Shown: piece after piece, positions 25,397-33,953 of the stretch
How positions within the stretch are numbered: the stretch's first letter is position 1
How the letters are laid out: each line of letters begins with the position of its first letter
Assembly (NCBI RefSeq): GCF_000337135.1
Contig: NZ_AOIN01000083.1
Coordinates: forward strand, 20,085-71,009
Direction of reading: 5' to 3'
Length of the DNA: 50,925 nt
Source of the DNA: Natrialba chahannaoensis JCM 10990
GTDB taxonomy: Archaea; Halobacteriota; Halobacteria; Halobacteriales; Natrialbaceae
Program-made: the position numbers and the translations under genes
The notes under the pieces: generated by a model
What the model was told of the DNA's origin: nothing
Database searches by the model: none
The model's input: the letters and a program-made list of their open reading frames with translations, nothing else

Positions 25397-25422
25397 CAAA
25401 CGCGCTCGTTTATACGTGTTTG
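25397..25422. promoter_or_regulatory. inverted repeat around a minus-strand TATA box upstream of the exporter operon
   Basis: CAAACGCG (25397-25404) and CGTGTTTG (25415-25422) are inverted with 7 of 8 bases matching and 10 bases between. On the minus strand the spacer contains TATAAACG, a good TATA box pointing toward the exporter-TrmB operon. The message would have a leader of about 150 bases with a Shine-Dalgarno before ATG 25232. The placement suggests that the operon's own TrmB binds here to block TBP, but this is inferred. Confidence 0.45.
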
Positions 25423-25503
25423 GAGATTTACAATTTCATGACTATCACGAAATCAGATGCGTTGAACGGGCGAGAAAAGAACCACGGGGCGTGTTCGGCT
25501 CAC

Positions 25504-26238
25504 TTACTCGATTGAAATTGTTTTGAGGTCTTCGGCGAATCGAACGTCGCCGTCGTACTGTCGGCCGATCGACTCGAGCATCTCCTCGTGGCGGCTGTCG
25601 GTGTGGGGATAGAGGTGTGTCAGGTAGACACGGCCGATCTCACGTCCGGCGAGTTCGCGGCCAAGGGTCTCTGGTGTGGGGTGGTTCGAGACGTCGACAT
25701 CGTCGGGGAACGAGCAGTCGTGAGCCAGAATTGCAGCGCCTTCAGCGAAGTTCGCCAGTCCGGCGAAGGCCTCGCTGTCGCCGCTGAAGACGAAGCGATC
25801 GTCGAACCGATAGGCCAGACACGGCAGCGAGTGGCGCGTCTCGTAGGCCGAGACATCGAATCCTGCGACGGTGAACTCGCCGGGGACGACCTCCCGAACC
25901 TGCAGGTCGATCTTCCCCTGCATGTACTCGTGAACGTTGAGAAGGTCGTCGAGCAGCCCCTTGGTTCCCTGCGGGCCGACGACCTCTAGGTGTTCCTCGC
26001 CAGCGAGCCAGCGAGCCTTCATCAACGGGAGGAGGTCAGCGACGTGGTCTAGGTGGTGGTGAGTGAGCAAGACCGTCGAGATATTCTCGTAGCCGACACC
26101 GGACTGCTGGAGGCGGTGGAGCACCCCAGAGCCGCAGTCGATCAGTAGCTGTCGGCCGTCGTTCTGGACGAGAATGCCGGTCTGGAAGCGTTCACCGGTC
26201 GGCATCGCGCTCCCGGTCCCGAGGAACGTGACGTGCAT
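25504..26238 (-). CDS. RNase Z-like MBL-fold hydrolase
   Basis: A 244-aa cytosolic metallo-hydrolase of the RNase Z/ElaC-related group. Seen: an N-terminal MHVTFLGTGSAMPTGER start typical of the group, zinc motif LLTHHHLDHVAD, GDSEAFAGLANFAEGA and AHDCSF, and the C-terminal HLYPHTD motif. It lacks the flexible exosite arm of true tRNase Z, so a phosphodiesterase or other hydrolase role is more likely. Start ATG 26238 is the first residue of the first strand. It stands alone between the exporter operon's promoter and the divergent aminotransferase. Confidence 0.85.
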   Translation of the reverse strand: MHVTFLGTGSAMPTGERFQTGILVQNDGRQLLIDCGSGVLHRLQQSGVGYENISTVLLTHHHLDHVADLLPLMKARWLAGEEHLEVVGPQGTKGLLDDLLNVHEYMQGKIDLQVREVVPGEFTVAGFDVSAYETRHSLPCLAYRFDDRFVFSGDSEAFAGLANFAEGAAILAHDCSFPDDVDVSNHPTPETLGRELAGREIGRVYLTHLYPHTDSRHEEMLESIGRQYDGDVRFAEDLKTISIE

Positions 26239-26400
26239 ACGCGAGTGTGTGACGGCCCGCCCGATAAGGGTAGCCCCTTCGGGCTGGACGTGAGGGGTGA
26301 CCGGCTGTCACTCGCGGTTGACTGTCGTCTCGTGCGGCAGACAACGGTGCCGGATACCGACGACTTTAGTCCACACCACCGATAGACCGAGTAGACACCA

Positions 26401-27528
26401 ATGCCCACCAACTGTCACGTTCCCGAGCGCCTGCGCATGACGCCAGGGCCGACCGAGATCCCACCCGCAGTTCGAGAGCGCCTCGCCGAACCGATTCCCA
26501 ACCCGGACCTCGAACCCGAGTTCTTCGAGTGCTACCGCGCGCTGGCCGACAAACTCACGCGAATTCACACGGCCGACGCGGACGGCTCCGCTGCCACGGA
26601 CGGCCGCGACACCGCCATCCTCGCCGGTGAGGGTATCCTCGGACTCGAGGCCGCCATCGACTCGCTCGTCTCACCTGGGGATCGCGTTCTGTGTCTCTCG
26701 AACGGCCGCTACGGCGACGGCTTCGCTGACTTCGTCACCCAGTACGACGGCGACCCAGTCACGTGTTCCGTCCCCTGGGACGAAACGCTCGACCCCGACA
26801 CCGTCGAGACAGCCATCGAGGACGCCGACGAGCCGTTCGACGTGGCGACGATGGTCCACTGTGAAACGCCGACCGGCACGCTGAACGACCTCGGTCCAGT
26901 GCTGGACGTGCTCAACGAACACGAGATTATCAGCGTCGTCGACGCCGTTTCCTCGCTCGGTGCTACCCCCGTTCCAACGGATCGGATCGACGTCTGCCTC
27001 GGCGCGAGCCAGAAGTGCTTCAGCGCACCACCCGGCCTCTCGACCGCAACGATCAGTGAGCGCGCCTGGGACCGCATCGAGACCGTCGAAAACCGCGCAC
27101 ACTACACCGACCTCACGCCCTGGCGCACCGCTGCTGACGAGGACGAGGAGTGGTTCCCCTACACCCACATGGCCGCGAACATCCGCGCACTCGACGCCGC
27201 CGCCGACCAGATCCTCGAGGAAGGCCCCGCACAGGTCTTCGAACGCCACCGCGAGGTCGCCGCCCACTGTCGGGACCGCGCCGCCGACCTCGGCCTCGAA
27301 CCCTACCCGACCGCGACCGAAGACTGCTCGCCGACGGTGACCGCACTCGAGTACGACGGCAGCGCAACCGATCTACAGGAGACACTCCGGGAGGAGCACG
27401 ATATCGTACTCGCGACGGGCCTCGGCGAACTCGAGGACGATATCATCCGCGTCGGCCACATGGGTCACAACGCGCGGCGCGAACTGGTCGACGAGACGAT
27501 GGACGCGCTGGCGACGGTACTCGAGTAG
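26401..27528 (+). CDS. class V PLP-dependent aminotransferase (serine/alanine-glyoxylate type)
   Basis: A 375-aa pyridoxal-phosphate enzyme of the alanine-glyoxylate/serine-pyruvate aminotransferase family. Signatures: RMTPGPTEIPPAVRERL, the GEGILGLEAAIDSL phosphate-binding region, VHCETPTGTLND, the DAVSSLGA segment containing the PLP-nitrogen Asp, and the PLP lysine in GASQKCFSAPPG. Full length. A TTTAGTC box lies about 30 bases before ATG 26401. The amino donor cannot be told from sequence; serine or alanine with glyoxylate or pyruvate are the usual substrates. Confidence 0.92.
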   Translation: MPTNCHVPERLRMTPGPTEIPPAVRERLAEPIPNPDLEPEFFECYRALADKLTRIHTADADGSAATDGRDTAILAGEGILGLEAAIDSLVSPGDRVLCLSNGRYGDGFADFVTQYDGDPVTCSVPWDETLDPDTVETAIEDADEPFDVATMVHCETPTGTLNDLGPVLDVLNEHEIISVVDAVSSLGATPVPTDRIDVCLGASQKCFSAPPGLSTATISERAWDRIETVENRAHYTDLTPWRTAADEDEEWFPYTHMAANIRALDAAADQILEEGPAQVFERHREVAAHCRDRAADLGLEPYPTATEDCSPTVTALEYDGSATDLQETLREEHDIVLATGLGELEDDIIRVGHMGHNARRELVDETMDALATVLE

Positions 27529-27632
27529 CGCTGGGTCCAGCGCTCAGAGCGCACGGCGCTGCCTGCGCACTTCAACGGGGGCCGGAACCTGCAGGTAGAA
27601 CCGTTTCCCGTGATCCCGTTCTACTGGTTGAT

Positions 27633-27941
27633 ATGTCCGACCGCGACTCCAATCTGGATCCTGATGCCGGAGCCGATCAGGATCCGACCGAGAAACCAAC
27701 GCACGACGCGGAGGAAGCCCAGCAGGAGGGTGCGCAGATGGCTCGCAACTGGATCGCGATCGCCGTCGTTTCGATTCTCGTGTTGCTGTTGCTCGTCATT
27801 GGCATGATGCAGGCGACCGGGTTGGTTGACGTGTTCGCACCGATTGCAGAGACCCAGACCCAGCAGTGGGGTGCCTTTGCCGTCCTTGCGCTGATCGTGC
27901 TGGCGATTGCGGGCTGGAGCTGGACGACGCTAGCTCGCTAA
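27633..27941 (+). CDS. small two-helix membrane protein
   Basis: A 102-aa protein: an acidic soluble N-terminus (about residues 1-35, MSDRDSNLDPDAGADQDPTE), then two membrane helices (about 40-60 and 81-98). ATG 27633 is 104 bases after the aminotransferase stop. No known domain. The clean acidic-to-hydrophobic layout and high-GC codon use support a real gene. Confidence 0.72.
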   Translation: MSDRDSNLDPDAGADQDPTEKPTHDAEEAQQEGAQMARNWIAIAVVSILVLLLLVIGMMQATGLVDVFAPIAETQTQQWGAFAVLALIVLAIAGWSWTTLAR

Positions 27942-28091
27942 CTCGCTAACTCGTCTCGATTCGCCGAACTGAGCGATTGTCCGTTACGTTCTCTTCGCAG
28001 TTCCGTGTGTGCCAGTCGTATGCCAGGGGCAGCCATAGCACGTCGGCGGCAGACAGAAACCCGTTTAGGGCTGGTTCGCCAGGCACTGATA

Positions 28092-29291
28092 ATGAGTACG
28101 AGTTACCGAATCGGACTGGTTGGCAAACCGTCCGTCGGAAAATCTTCTTTCTTCAACGCTGCGACGATGAACGACGTTCCCGAGGGGGCGTACCCGTTCA
28201 CGACCATCGACCCGAGCGTCGGCGAGGCCTACGTCCGCGTCGACTGTGCGGCCCCGGAGTTCGACGAGGAATGTACCCCAAACGTCGGCTACTGCGAGCA
28301 CGGCACCCGCTTCGTGCCGACGAAACTCGTCGACGTCGCGGGACTCATTCCCGGCGCACACGAGGGCAACGGCCTCGGCAACCAGTTCTTGAGCGACCTG
28401 AACGAGACGGACGTGCTCGTCCACGTCGTCGACTTCTCGGGCGAGACCGACCTGGAAGGTGAGCCAACGGAGGGCCACGATCCCCGCGAGGACATCGCCT
28501 TCCTGGAGGAAGAACTCGACCAGTGGTATCTCAACATCCTCGAGAAGGGCATCAACAGATACGAATCGGGCTACACCACCGAGGACGACGCTATCGAGGA
28601 AGAACTCGCCGAGCAGATGAGCGCGTTCAAAACCAACGAGGACGAGATCAAACGCCTGATCCGCCGCACCGACATCGGCTTCGACCCCGACGAGTGGGAA
28701 GACGAGGACAGACTCGAGTTGGCCCGCGAAATCCGCAAGGAGACCAAACCGATGGTCATCGCGGCGAACAAGATGGACACGCCGGAAGCGCAGGCGAACT
28801 ACGAGGAGATCACGTCCGATCCTGAGTACGAGCACCTGACGATCGTTCCCTGCAGCGCACACGCCGAGAAGGCCCTCAAGTCGGCGGACAAGGCCGGCGT
28901 CGTCGACTACCGACCGGGAGACGACGGCTTCGAGATCACGGATGACGTCTCGGGTGGCCAAGAGCAGGGTCTGGAGCAGATCCGGGACTTCCTCCATGAG
29001 TACGGCGCAACCGGCGTCCAGGCAGCCCTGGAAACCGCACTGTTCGATGTACTCGGCGTGACACCGGTGTTCCCCGGCGGCGCAAACGGCCTCGGCAACG
29101 AGCGCGGCGAGGTGTTGCCCGACTGCTATCTGATTCCACCAAACTCGACCGCGGAGGACTTCGCCTACAGTCTCCACTCGGACATCGGTGACGGCTTCCT
29201 CCACGCGATCGACTGTCGGTCGAACCGCCAGCTCGGGAAGAACTACGAGGTCGAGCCGCGGGACGTTATCGAGATTATCACGACGAACTGA
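28092..29291 (+). CDS. YchF/OBG family ATP/GTP-binding protein
   Basis: A 399-aa TRAFAC P-loop NTPase of the archaeal YchF (Ola1-related) group. Start chosen at ATG 28092 (MSTSYRIGLVGKPSVGKSS), with a GTTTAGG box about 26 bases upstream. Motifs: P-loop GKPSVGKSS, G2 region YPFTTIDPS, G3 DVAGLIPGAHEGNGLGN and the altered G4 ANKMD, followed by a helical insert and a C-terminal TGS-like domain (DCYLIPPNSTAEDFAYSLH). YchF proteins bind ribosomes and several prefer ATP. Highly conserved core gene. Confidence 0.94.
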   Translation: MSTSYRIGLVGKPSVGKSSFFNAATMNDVPEGAYPFTTIDPSVGEAYVRVDCAAPEFDEECTPNVGYCEHGTRFVPTKLVDVAGLIPGAHEGNGLGNQFLSDLNETDVLVHVVDFSGETDLEGEPTEGHDPREDIAFLEEELDQWYLNILEKGINRYESGYTTEDDAIEEELAEQMSAFKTNEDEIKRLIRRTDIGFDPDEWEDEDRLELAREIRKETKPMVIAANKMDTPEAQANYEEITSDPEYEHLTIVPCSAHAEKALKSADKAGVVDYRPGDDGFEITDDVSGGQEQGLEQIRDFLHEYGATGVQAALETALFDVLGVTPVFPGGANGLGNERGEVLPDCYLIPPNSTAEDFAYSLHSDIGDGFLHAIDCRSNRQLGKNYEVEPRDVIEIITTN

Positions 29292-29681
29292 GCGGTTTTC
29301 GTTTCGCTGGTTCTCTTCTTTCTCAGTGTTCAGCGCCGAGCGCCCAGTGCTCAGGACCTCAGTTTCCCCACGTAAGGCGACGAACGCGCTCACTTACTCG
29401 AGTGGTAAGTCCTGAAAGCCAGCCGTCCGGGGAGAGACGGCGAATCGCTGATTCCTCAACTTCGATTCGGGCTTCATCGTAGGGGTTTCGGTCCGCCCGG
29501 TCACGGTCAGACTGCTCACACTGTGCGGCTTCGACCGCGACGGACATCGAGCAGCGGCCACACGCCTCTCGTTTTCGTGCCATATGGAACGGTCTCGGTT
29601 CGACTTGACATTGGGCGCTATGGTATGTAAACACACAGGTCGTCCCGACGGCTTTTTGGTGCCCTCGTGGCATTCACCCAC
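29292..29681. other. intergenic region between ychF and the 213-aa gene
   Basis: It holds one possible short minus-strand gene (29359-29583, listed separately) and, at 29650-29658, a CTTTTTGGT box that fits the promoter of the gene starting at 29682. Nothing else seen. Confidence 0.5.
29359..29583 (-). CDS. possible 74-aa Cys-containing small protein
   Basis: An open frame beginning MARKREACGRCSMS, with a CxxC pair (C9, C12) and a third Cys (C22), then a charged and polar tail. Small zinc-binding proteins with one finger are common in haloarchaea, and the frame fills a 390-base gap. Against it: only three cysteines, an Arg-rich C-terminus, and no good TATA box at the expected distance. Convergent with ychF. 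Uncertain. Confidence 0.35.
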   Translation of the reverse strand: MARKREACGRCSMSVAVEAAQCEQSDRDRADRNPYDEARIEVEESAIRRLSPDGWLSGLTTRVSERVRRLTWGN

Positions 29682-30323
29682 ATGGAACGAACCGCGGACG
29701 GCCACACCGAAACGGGTGTGAGTCCCCAAAACGACGGCTCGCCGGCCGACGGTGACCTCGCGGATGTCCCAGACTGGGACGACGAGTACGTCGACAGAGT
29801 GAGCGATCGGCTCATGCACAACTACGACCTGGAGAAAGAATATCAGGTTGAGGATGAGTCGTTCACGCTCTACGGCGAACTCTCGTTGGTGAGTCAGAAA
29901 CACTTCCTTCATCCTGCGCTCTCGTTTGCTGAACACGAGTCGAACGAGCACCTGTTCGTCAGTCGCGTTGACCGTGTCGACGACGACACACTCGATCGGT
30001 TTGCCGCTCTGGGCGACGACCTCGCAGAGGAGTGGATCGAGGCGACAGAGGAACACTTCTGTACGGAGTTTACGTTCGTGCTCATCACCGAGCGTATTCC
30101 CGACACCGTCCGGAGCCGCGTCGTCTCCTACGACGGACGGACGCTGTTGAAGTACGGCTATCACGGCCACTACGAGACGAACTTCGTCGTTGTCGCACCG
30201 GACAAATCGGAGCTGGTTGCAAGCGATAACACAGACGTTGCAACGGCGTTTCGGCTCTGGGAACCGATCGAACACGAGGAGCCAGGGCTGCTCGGGATGC
30301 TCTCACGCCGACTCCAGTTGTAG
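29682..30323 (+). CDS. conserved haloarchaeal protein, function unknown
   Basis: A 213-aa acidic soluble protein. Start chosen at ATG 29682 (MERTADGHTETG), with a TATA-like CTTTTTGG 27 bases upstream (leaderless). The pattern is alpha/beta: YVDRVSDRLMHNYDLEKEY, SLVSQKHFLHPALSFAEHES, FTFVLITERIPDTVRS, LKYGYHGHYETNFVVVAPD. The evenly spaced strand-helix units suggest one globular domain. No catalytic pattern recognised. Convergent with cstA. I know of no name. Confidence 0.75.
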   Translation: MERTADGHTETGVSPQNDGSPADGDLADVPDWDDEYVDRVSDRLMHNYDLEKEYQVEDESFTLYGELSLVSQKHFLHPALSFAEHESNEHLFVSRVDRVDDDTLDRFAALGDDLAEEWIEATEEHFCTEFTFVLITERIPDTVRSRVVSYDGRTLLKYGYHGHYETNFVVVAPDKSELVASDNTDVATAFRLWEPIEHEEPGLLGMLSRRLQL

Positions 30324-30401
30324 TCGGGTCCAGACTGGCGTCTCGCTCGTTCTCCAGCGCGAAAAATGAATTCGCACGACGAACCGTGAGTGCGGTTTCG
30401 G

Positions 30402-32270
30402 TTAGTCGTCGTCCTGACTTACGTCGGCTGCAACACCCGTTCCGCTGTCGCGGACTGTCTGCATGTTGTCGTAGCCGATCTTGAACAACGACAGTGCCAG
30501 GTACAGCAGCGTCGCGATGATCAGGACCTGGGCAATCGCCGAGCCGATGCCGATGATGCCGGTCTCGGCCTCCGCGGTAATCCCGAGGAGGCGACCGCCA
30601 ATGATCTGGTAGCCACCGACCCATATCAGGCCGAAGGTCGTGATGATCGCCATCAGGATCATCGGCCCACCGGTCGAGATGAGCTGCTTCGTCTTGCTCC
30701 AGTTGGCCAGCCAGACGGTTGCCGACAGGAGCGCAAGCGACGCCAGCAGCTGGTTTGCGCCGCCGAATAGCGTCCAGAGATCCTCCCAGCGACCGCTGCC
30801 GAGCAGGAAGAACGCCATGATGGCGATCACGGACGTGTTGACGTAGCGGTTGGCCGCGTACGCCTCGACCTCGGTCTCGGGCGTGCCGACGAGTTCCTCA
30901 AGCATGTACCGTCCGAGACGGACGGCCGTGTCCATACTCGTCAGCAGGAAGCTTGCGAGGACGAGCGCCATGAACGGCGCACCGTACTCTACCGGAATGC
31001 CGAACGCTGTGAGGATCGCACCGCCACCGGTTGCGAAGTTCGGTAGTGCAAGCCCGATGCCGCCGTCAGCAGCGGGAATCGCGATAATCGTCACGGTGAC
31101 CAGCGCGACTGCAGCGAGCAGTCCCTCTGCGAGCATGCCGCCGTAGCCGATCAGCTTGGCATCAGTCTCCTTGTCCAGTTGCTTCGCTGTCGTCCCCGAC
31201 GAGACAAGGGAATGGAACCCACTGACGGTCCCGCAGGCGATGGTGACGAACAACAGCGGGAACAACGGCATCAGCGGAATGAGTTCCGCGAGCGGCCCGC
31301 CTTGGCCGAAGAAGCCGTACCAGGCACCAGTCGCGATTTCGAAGCTCAATTGGCTCCCGGTCTCTGGGTGGACCGCATCGCTTCCCATTCCAGTGATGAA
31401 CGTGCCGACGATGACTGCGAGCAGCCCCCCACCGACACCCGTGTACAGCAGGAATGACGAGAGGTAGTCACGCGGCTGCAACAGCATCCACACCGGCAAA
31501 ATGCTCGCCAGCGCCCCGTAGACGAGGATAACGAGCACCCATGCACCGATGTTGACACTCTGGAGTAACTCCGGAATAAAGAACGGCGTCGACTCCAGCA
31601 ACACGATCGTTCCCTCCGGATAGTCGCCAGGAACGAGCGCGAGTGGGTACTGGATACCAGCCCAGACCGAGCCGAACACACCGCCCACGAAGACGATTGT
31701 TCCGACGGAAAACGGCAGGCCAAGCTGGTAGAGCCAGACTCCGAACAGGAGCGCAAGCGTGATGTAAATCAGGCTCGCCGTTGCTGCCTGCGGATACGCG
31801 TCCAGGACGACCCCGATGACGAGTGCGAACACCGCCACGACCAGAATCGTCAACAAGAACGCGAACCACAGCAGCATGTTCTTGCCGCGTTCACCCACGT
31901 ACTCGCCGATGATGTACCCGATCGACTTCCCCTCGTGTCGAAGACTGCTCGACAGTGAAACGAAGTCATGAACCGCACCAATGAGTGGGTTCCCGATCGC
32001 AACCCACAGTACGGCAGGCACCCAGCCCCAGATCAACGCCGCCGTAATCGGTCCGACGACCGGTGCGCCGCCCGCGATACTCGAATAGTGATGCCCCAGT
32101 AGGACCGGCTTTTTCGCCGGTACGTACTCCTGACCGTCCTGATACTTGTGCGCCGGTGTCTCACGGCTGTCGTCTAAGTTGACGAACTGCGAGAGATACC
32201 GACCGTACGTGATGTACGCGACGGTAAACGTCGTCAGTATCAGCGCAACGATCCAGATCACACCTGCCAT
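30402..32270 (-). CDS. cstA: CstA family carbon-starvation / peptide or pyruvate transporter
   Basis: A 622-aa multi-pass membrane protein of the CstA family, with about 16 hydrophobic helices. Signatures: N-terminal YGRYLSQ and the conserved HHYSSIAGGAPVVGPITAA segment in the first cytosolic region, HDFVSLSSSLRHEG, and the TSMDTAVRLGRYMLEE motif near the C-terminal third. Bacterial CstA and BtsT take up peptides or pyruvate under nutrient limitation; the substrate here is not shown. On the minus strand TATATTTATAG lies about 45 bases before ATG 32270. The upstream gap also has a short palindrome, GAAGCGCTTC (32347-32356). Confidence 0.92.
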   Translation of the reverse strand: MAGVIWIVALILTTFTVAYITYGRYLSQFVNLDDSRETPAHKYQDGQEYVPAKKPVLLGHHYSSIAGGAPVVGPITAALIWGWVPAVLWVAIGNPLIGAVHDFVSLSSSLRHEGKSIGYIIGEYVGERGKNMLLWFAFLLTILVVAVFALVIGVVLDAYPQAATASLIYITLALLFGVWLYQLGLPFSVGTIVFVGGVFGSVWAGIQYPLALVPGDYPEGTIVLLESTPFFIPELLQSVNIGAWVLVILVYGALASILPVWMLLQPRDYLSSFLLYTGVGGGLLAVIVGTFITGMGSDAVHPETGSQLSFEIATGAWYGFFGQGGPLAELIPLMPLFPLLFVTIACGTVSGFHSLVSSGTTAKQLDKETDAKLIGYGGMLAEGLLAAVALVTVTIIAIPAADGGIGLALPNFATGGGAILTAFGIPVEYGAPFMALVLASFLLTSMDTAVRLGRYMLEELVGTPETEVEAYAANRYVNTSVIAIMAFFLLGSGRWEDLWTLFGGANQLLASLALLSATVWLANWSKTKQLISTGGPMILMAIITTFGLIWVGGYQIIGGRLLGITAEAETGIIGIGSAIAQVLIIATLLYLALSLFKIGYDNMQTVRDSGTGVAADVSQDDD

Positions 32271-32449
32271 GTTATTGACTCCCGCGTCAACTGTTGAACG
32301 GCAACACTATAAATATAATTCATTTGGGTCCTCCAATCCAACGAGTGAAGCGCTTCTTCTTCGCGATAATTGGAGATATTTACAATAGCTCAACAACGAA
32401 CCGACAGATGTGGTCCGTATTTGGAGTGAGAACGCCACACTCTAGCAGA

Positions 32450-33430
32450 CTATAACTTCTCAGTTGGCGAACCCGAGCTCGGACCACCAATCTCGAGTTC
32501 AGCCGCGACACCGTCTAAGATACTGCCGCGAACTTCTTGGACACGCGTTTCGATCGTCGCCACGACCGGCACGTCGAACTCGTCATCGATGTGTTCTAGA
32601 CGGTCGCGTTCCGTTGCAACACGGTCACGAAGGTAGCGTGCACCACGTCCCTCCTCGTCCGGGTCGGGTTCAGGAGTCAAACGATTGACGACGAGGCCGC
32701 GAACGGGTAACTCGGCCCCCGTGAGCGTCTCGACCGAGCGGCGGGTTTCGCGGATCGACAGTTCGTCCGGGTTCAATACGAGGTAGAAGGCGGCGTCCTG
32801 ACGAAGCACGTCACCGGCGTACTCGAAGCGCTCCTTGCGTCCCTGTAATCGCGCGAGCACCGGATCACCGTCCATCACACGACGGGGCTCCTGATTGCCG
32901 ATCGCAGCTTTCTCATAGAGGTCGATACTGCGTCGGCGCTTCGCCATCAACCGGTCGATCCACTGCTCTAGGAGTTCCGGCAGCGCAAGCAATCGCAGCG
33001 TCGACCCGGTCGGCGACGTGTCGAACACCACCCTGTCGTACGTCTCGGTGTTCTGCATCACGTCGACGAACCGATCAAACAGCGCCGCCTCATACGCCCC
33101 CGGCGTCTGGTGGGCCATCTCGAGTTGGATGTCCACCTCGTTGACCATCGCTGCCGACAGCTGTGAGTTCAACTGTCGCTTGAGGTCCAACAGGTGGTCC
33201 TGCACTTCCTGCTCGGGGTCAATTTCCATCGCAGAGAGCCCCTCGTACCCCTCGACCGACTGGGGCTCGTCGCTAAACTGCTGGCCGAACACGTCCGTCG
33301 TGCTGTGAGCCGGATCTGTCGACACAATGAGCGTCTCCTCGCTCGCCGCGGCGCACTCGAGTGCGTACGCGCTGGAGACGGTTGTCTTGCCGACACCTCC
33401 CTTGCCGCCGAAGAAGACAAAATCGGTCAT
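32450..33430 (-). CDS. ArsA/Get3 family ATPase
   Basis: A 326-aa soluble P-loop ATPase of the ArsA/Get3 class. Motifs: deviant Walker A GGKGGVGKTT at residues 8-17, switch I STDPAHSTTDVFG, switch II DTSPTGSTLRLL and the A-loop-like VVNRLTPEP. It has one nucleotide domain and lacks the CxxC pair that dimerises Get3 through zinc and the cysteine cluster of arsenite-sensing ArsA. This makes both tail-anchored-protein delivery and arsenite export uncertain. The stop of the 98-aa gene is 7 bases upstream, so the two form an operon. Confidence 0.9.
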   Translation of the reverse strand: MTDFVFFGGKGGVGKTTVSSAYALECAAASEETLIVSTDPAHSTTDVFGQQFSDEPQSVEGYEGLSAMEIDPEQEVQDHLLDLKRQLNSQLSAAMVNEVDIQLEMAHQTPGAYEAALFDRFVDVMQNTETYDRVVFDTSPTGSTLRLLALPELLEQWIDRLMAKRRRSIDLYEKAAIGNQEPRRVMDGDPVLARLQGRKERFEYAGDVLRQDAAFYLVLNPDELSIRETRRSVETLTGAELPVRGLVVNRLTPEPDPDEEGRGARYLRDRVATERDRLEHIDDEFDVPVVATIETRVQEVRGSILDGVAAELEIGGPSSGSPTEKL

Positions 33431-33436
33431 CAGCAG

Positions 33437-33733
33437 TCAGAAGTGGTACTGGTGGCCCTTGCGTTCGACGACCGATTGGCGATCCCACATGCGCCGTACC
33501 CAGGCGCTGAACTCGTCTTCGAGGTAGGGCAGCAGTTCGGCGGTGTAGTACGAAACCGGACTCGGAATGCCGAAGGCGTCGGGGAAGCACGCGAGCATGA
33601 ACGCGTCCTCGGTATCCTCAGCTTCCTGCTCGATTTTCTCGTAGGCTGGATGGGTGAACAGCCCGTGGTAGAGTCCCCGAAGCCACTCTTCGAGCGTCGT
33701 CCGGAATGACTCGATGCGATCGGCAAGTGTCAT
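33437..33733 (-). CDS. 98-aa protein co-transcribed with the ArsA-type ATPase
   Basis: A mostly helical small protein: an N-terminal helix (LADRIESFRTTLEEWLRGL), then EQEAEDTEDAFMLACFPDAFG, a PSPVSYYTAELLPYLEDEF helix and a C-terminal basic stretch (RRMWDRQSVVERKGHQYHF). It is first in a two-gene unit with the ATPase, 6 bases apart, so a joint function such as cofactor or client binding is likely. No domain recognised. Confidence 0.78.
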   Translation of the reverse strand: MTLADRIESFRTTLEEWLRGLYHGLFTHPAYEKIEQEAEDTEDAFMLACFPDAFGIPSPVSYYTAELLPYLEDEFSAWVRRMWDRQSVVERKGHQYHF

Positions 33734-33953
33734 CGTCGGTCATGCTCGGTGCTGGTGACTAAAATGTATCGCCCTCACAAACCCGCGGACTCGCGGACTC
33801 ACGGACTACAAGTCCGACCCCATACACCTGTGACCTGTCCGAAATTGTGCCGTTGTACAACTACGACAGACGACCCCTGAAACCGATCCCAACCGGGCCG
33901 AAAAACAGTCGCCTGAAGCTGAGTGCACGTTCGAACCCGACAGTGACCGTCGC

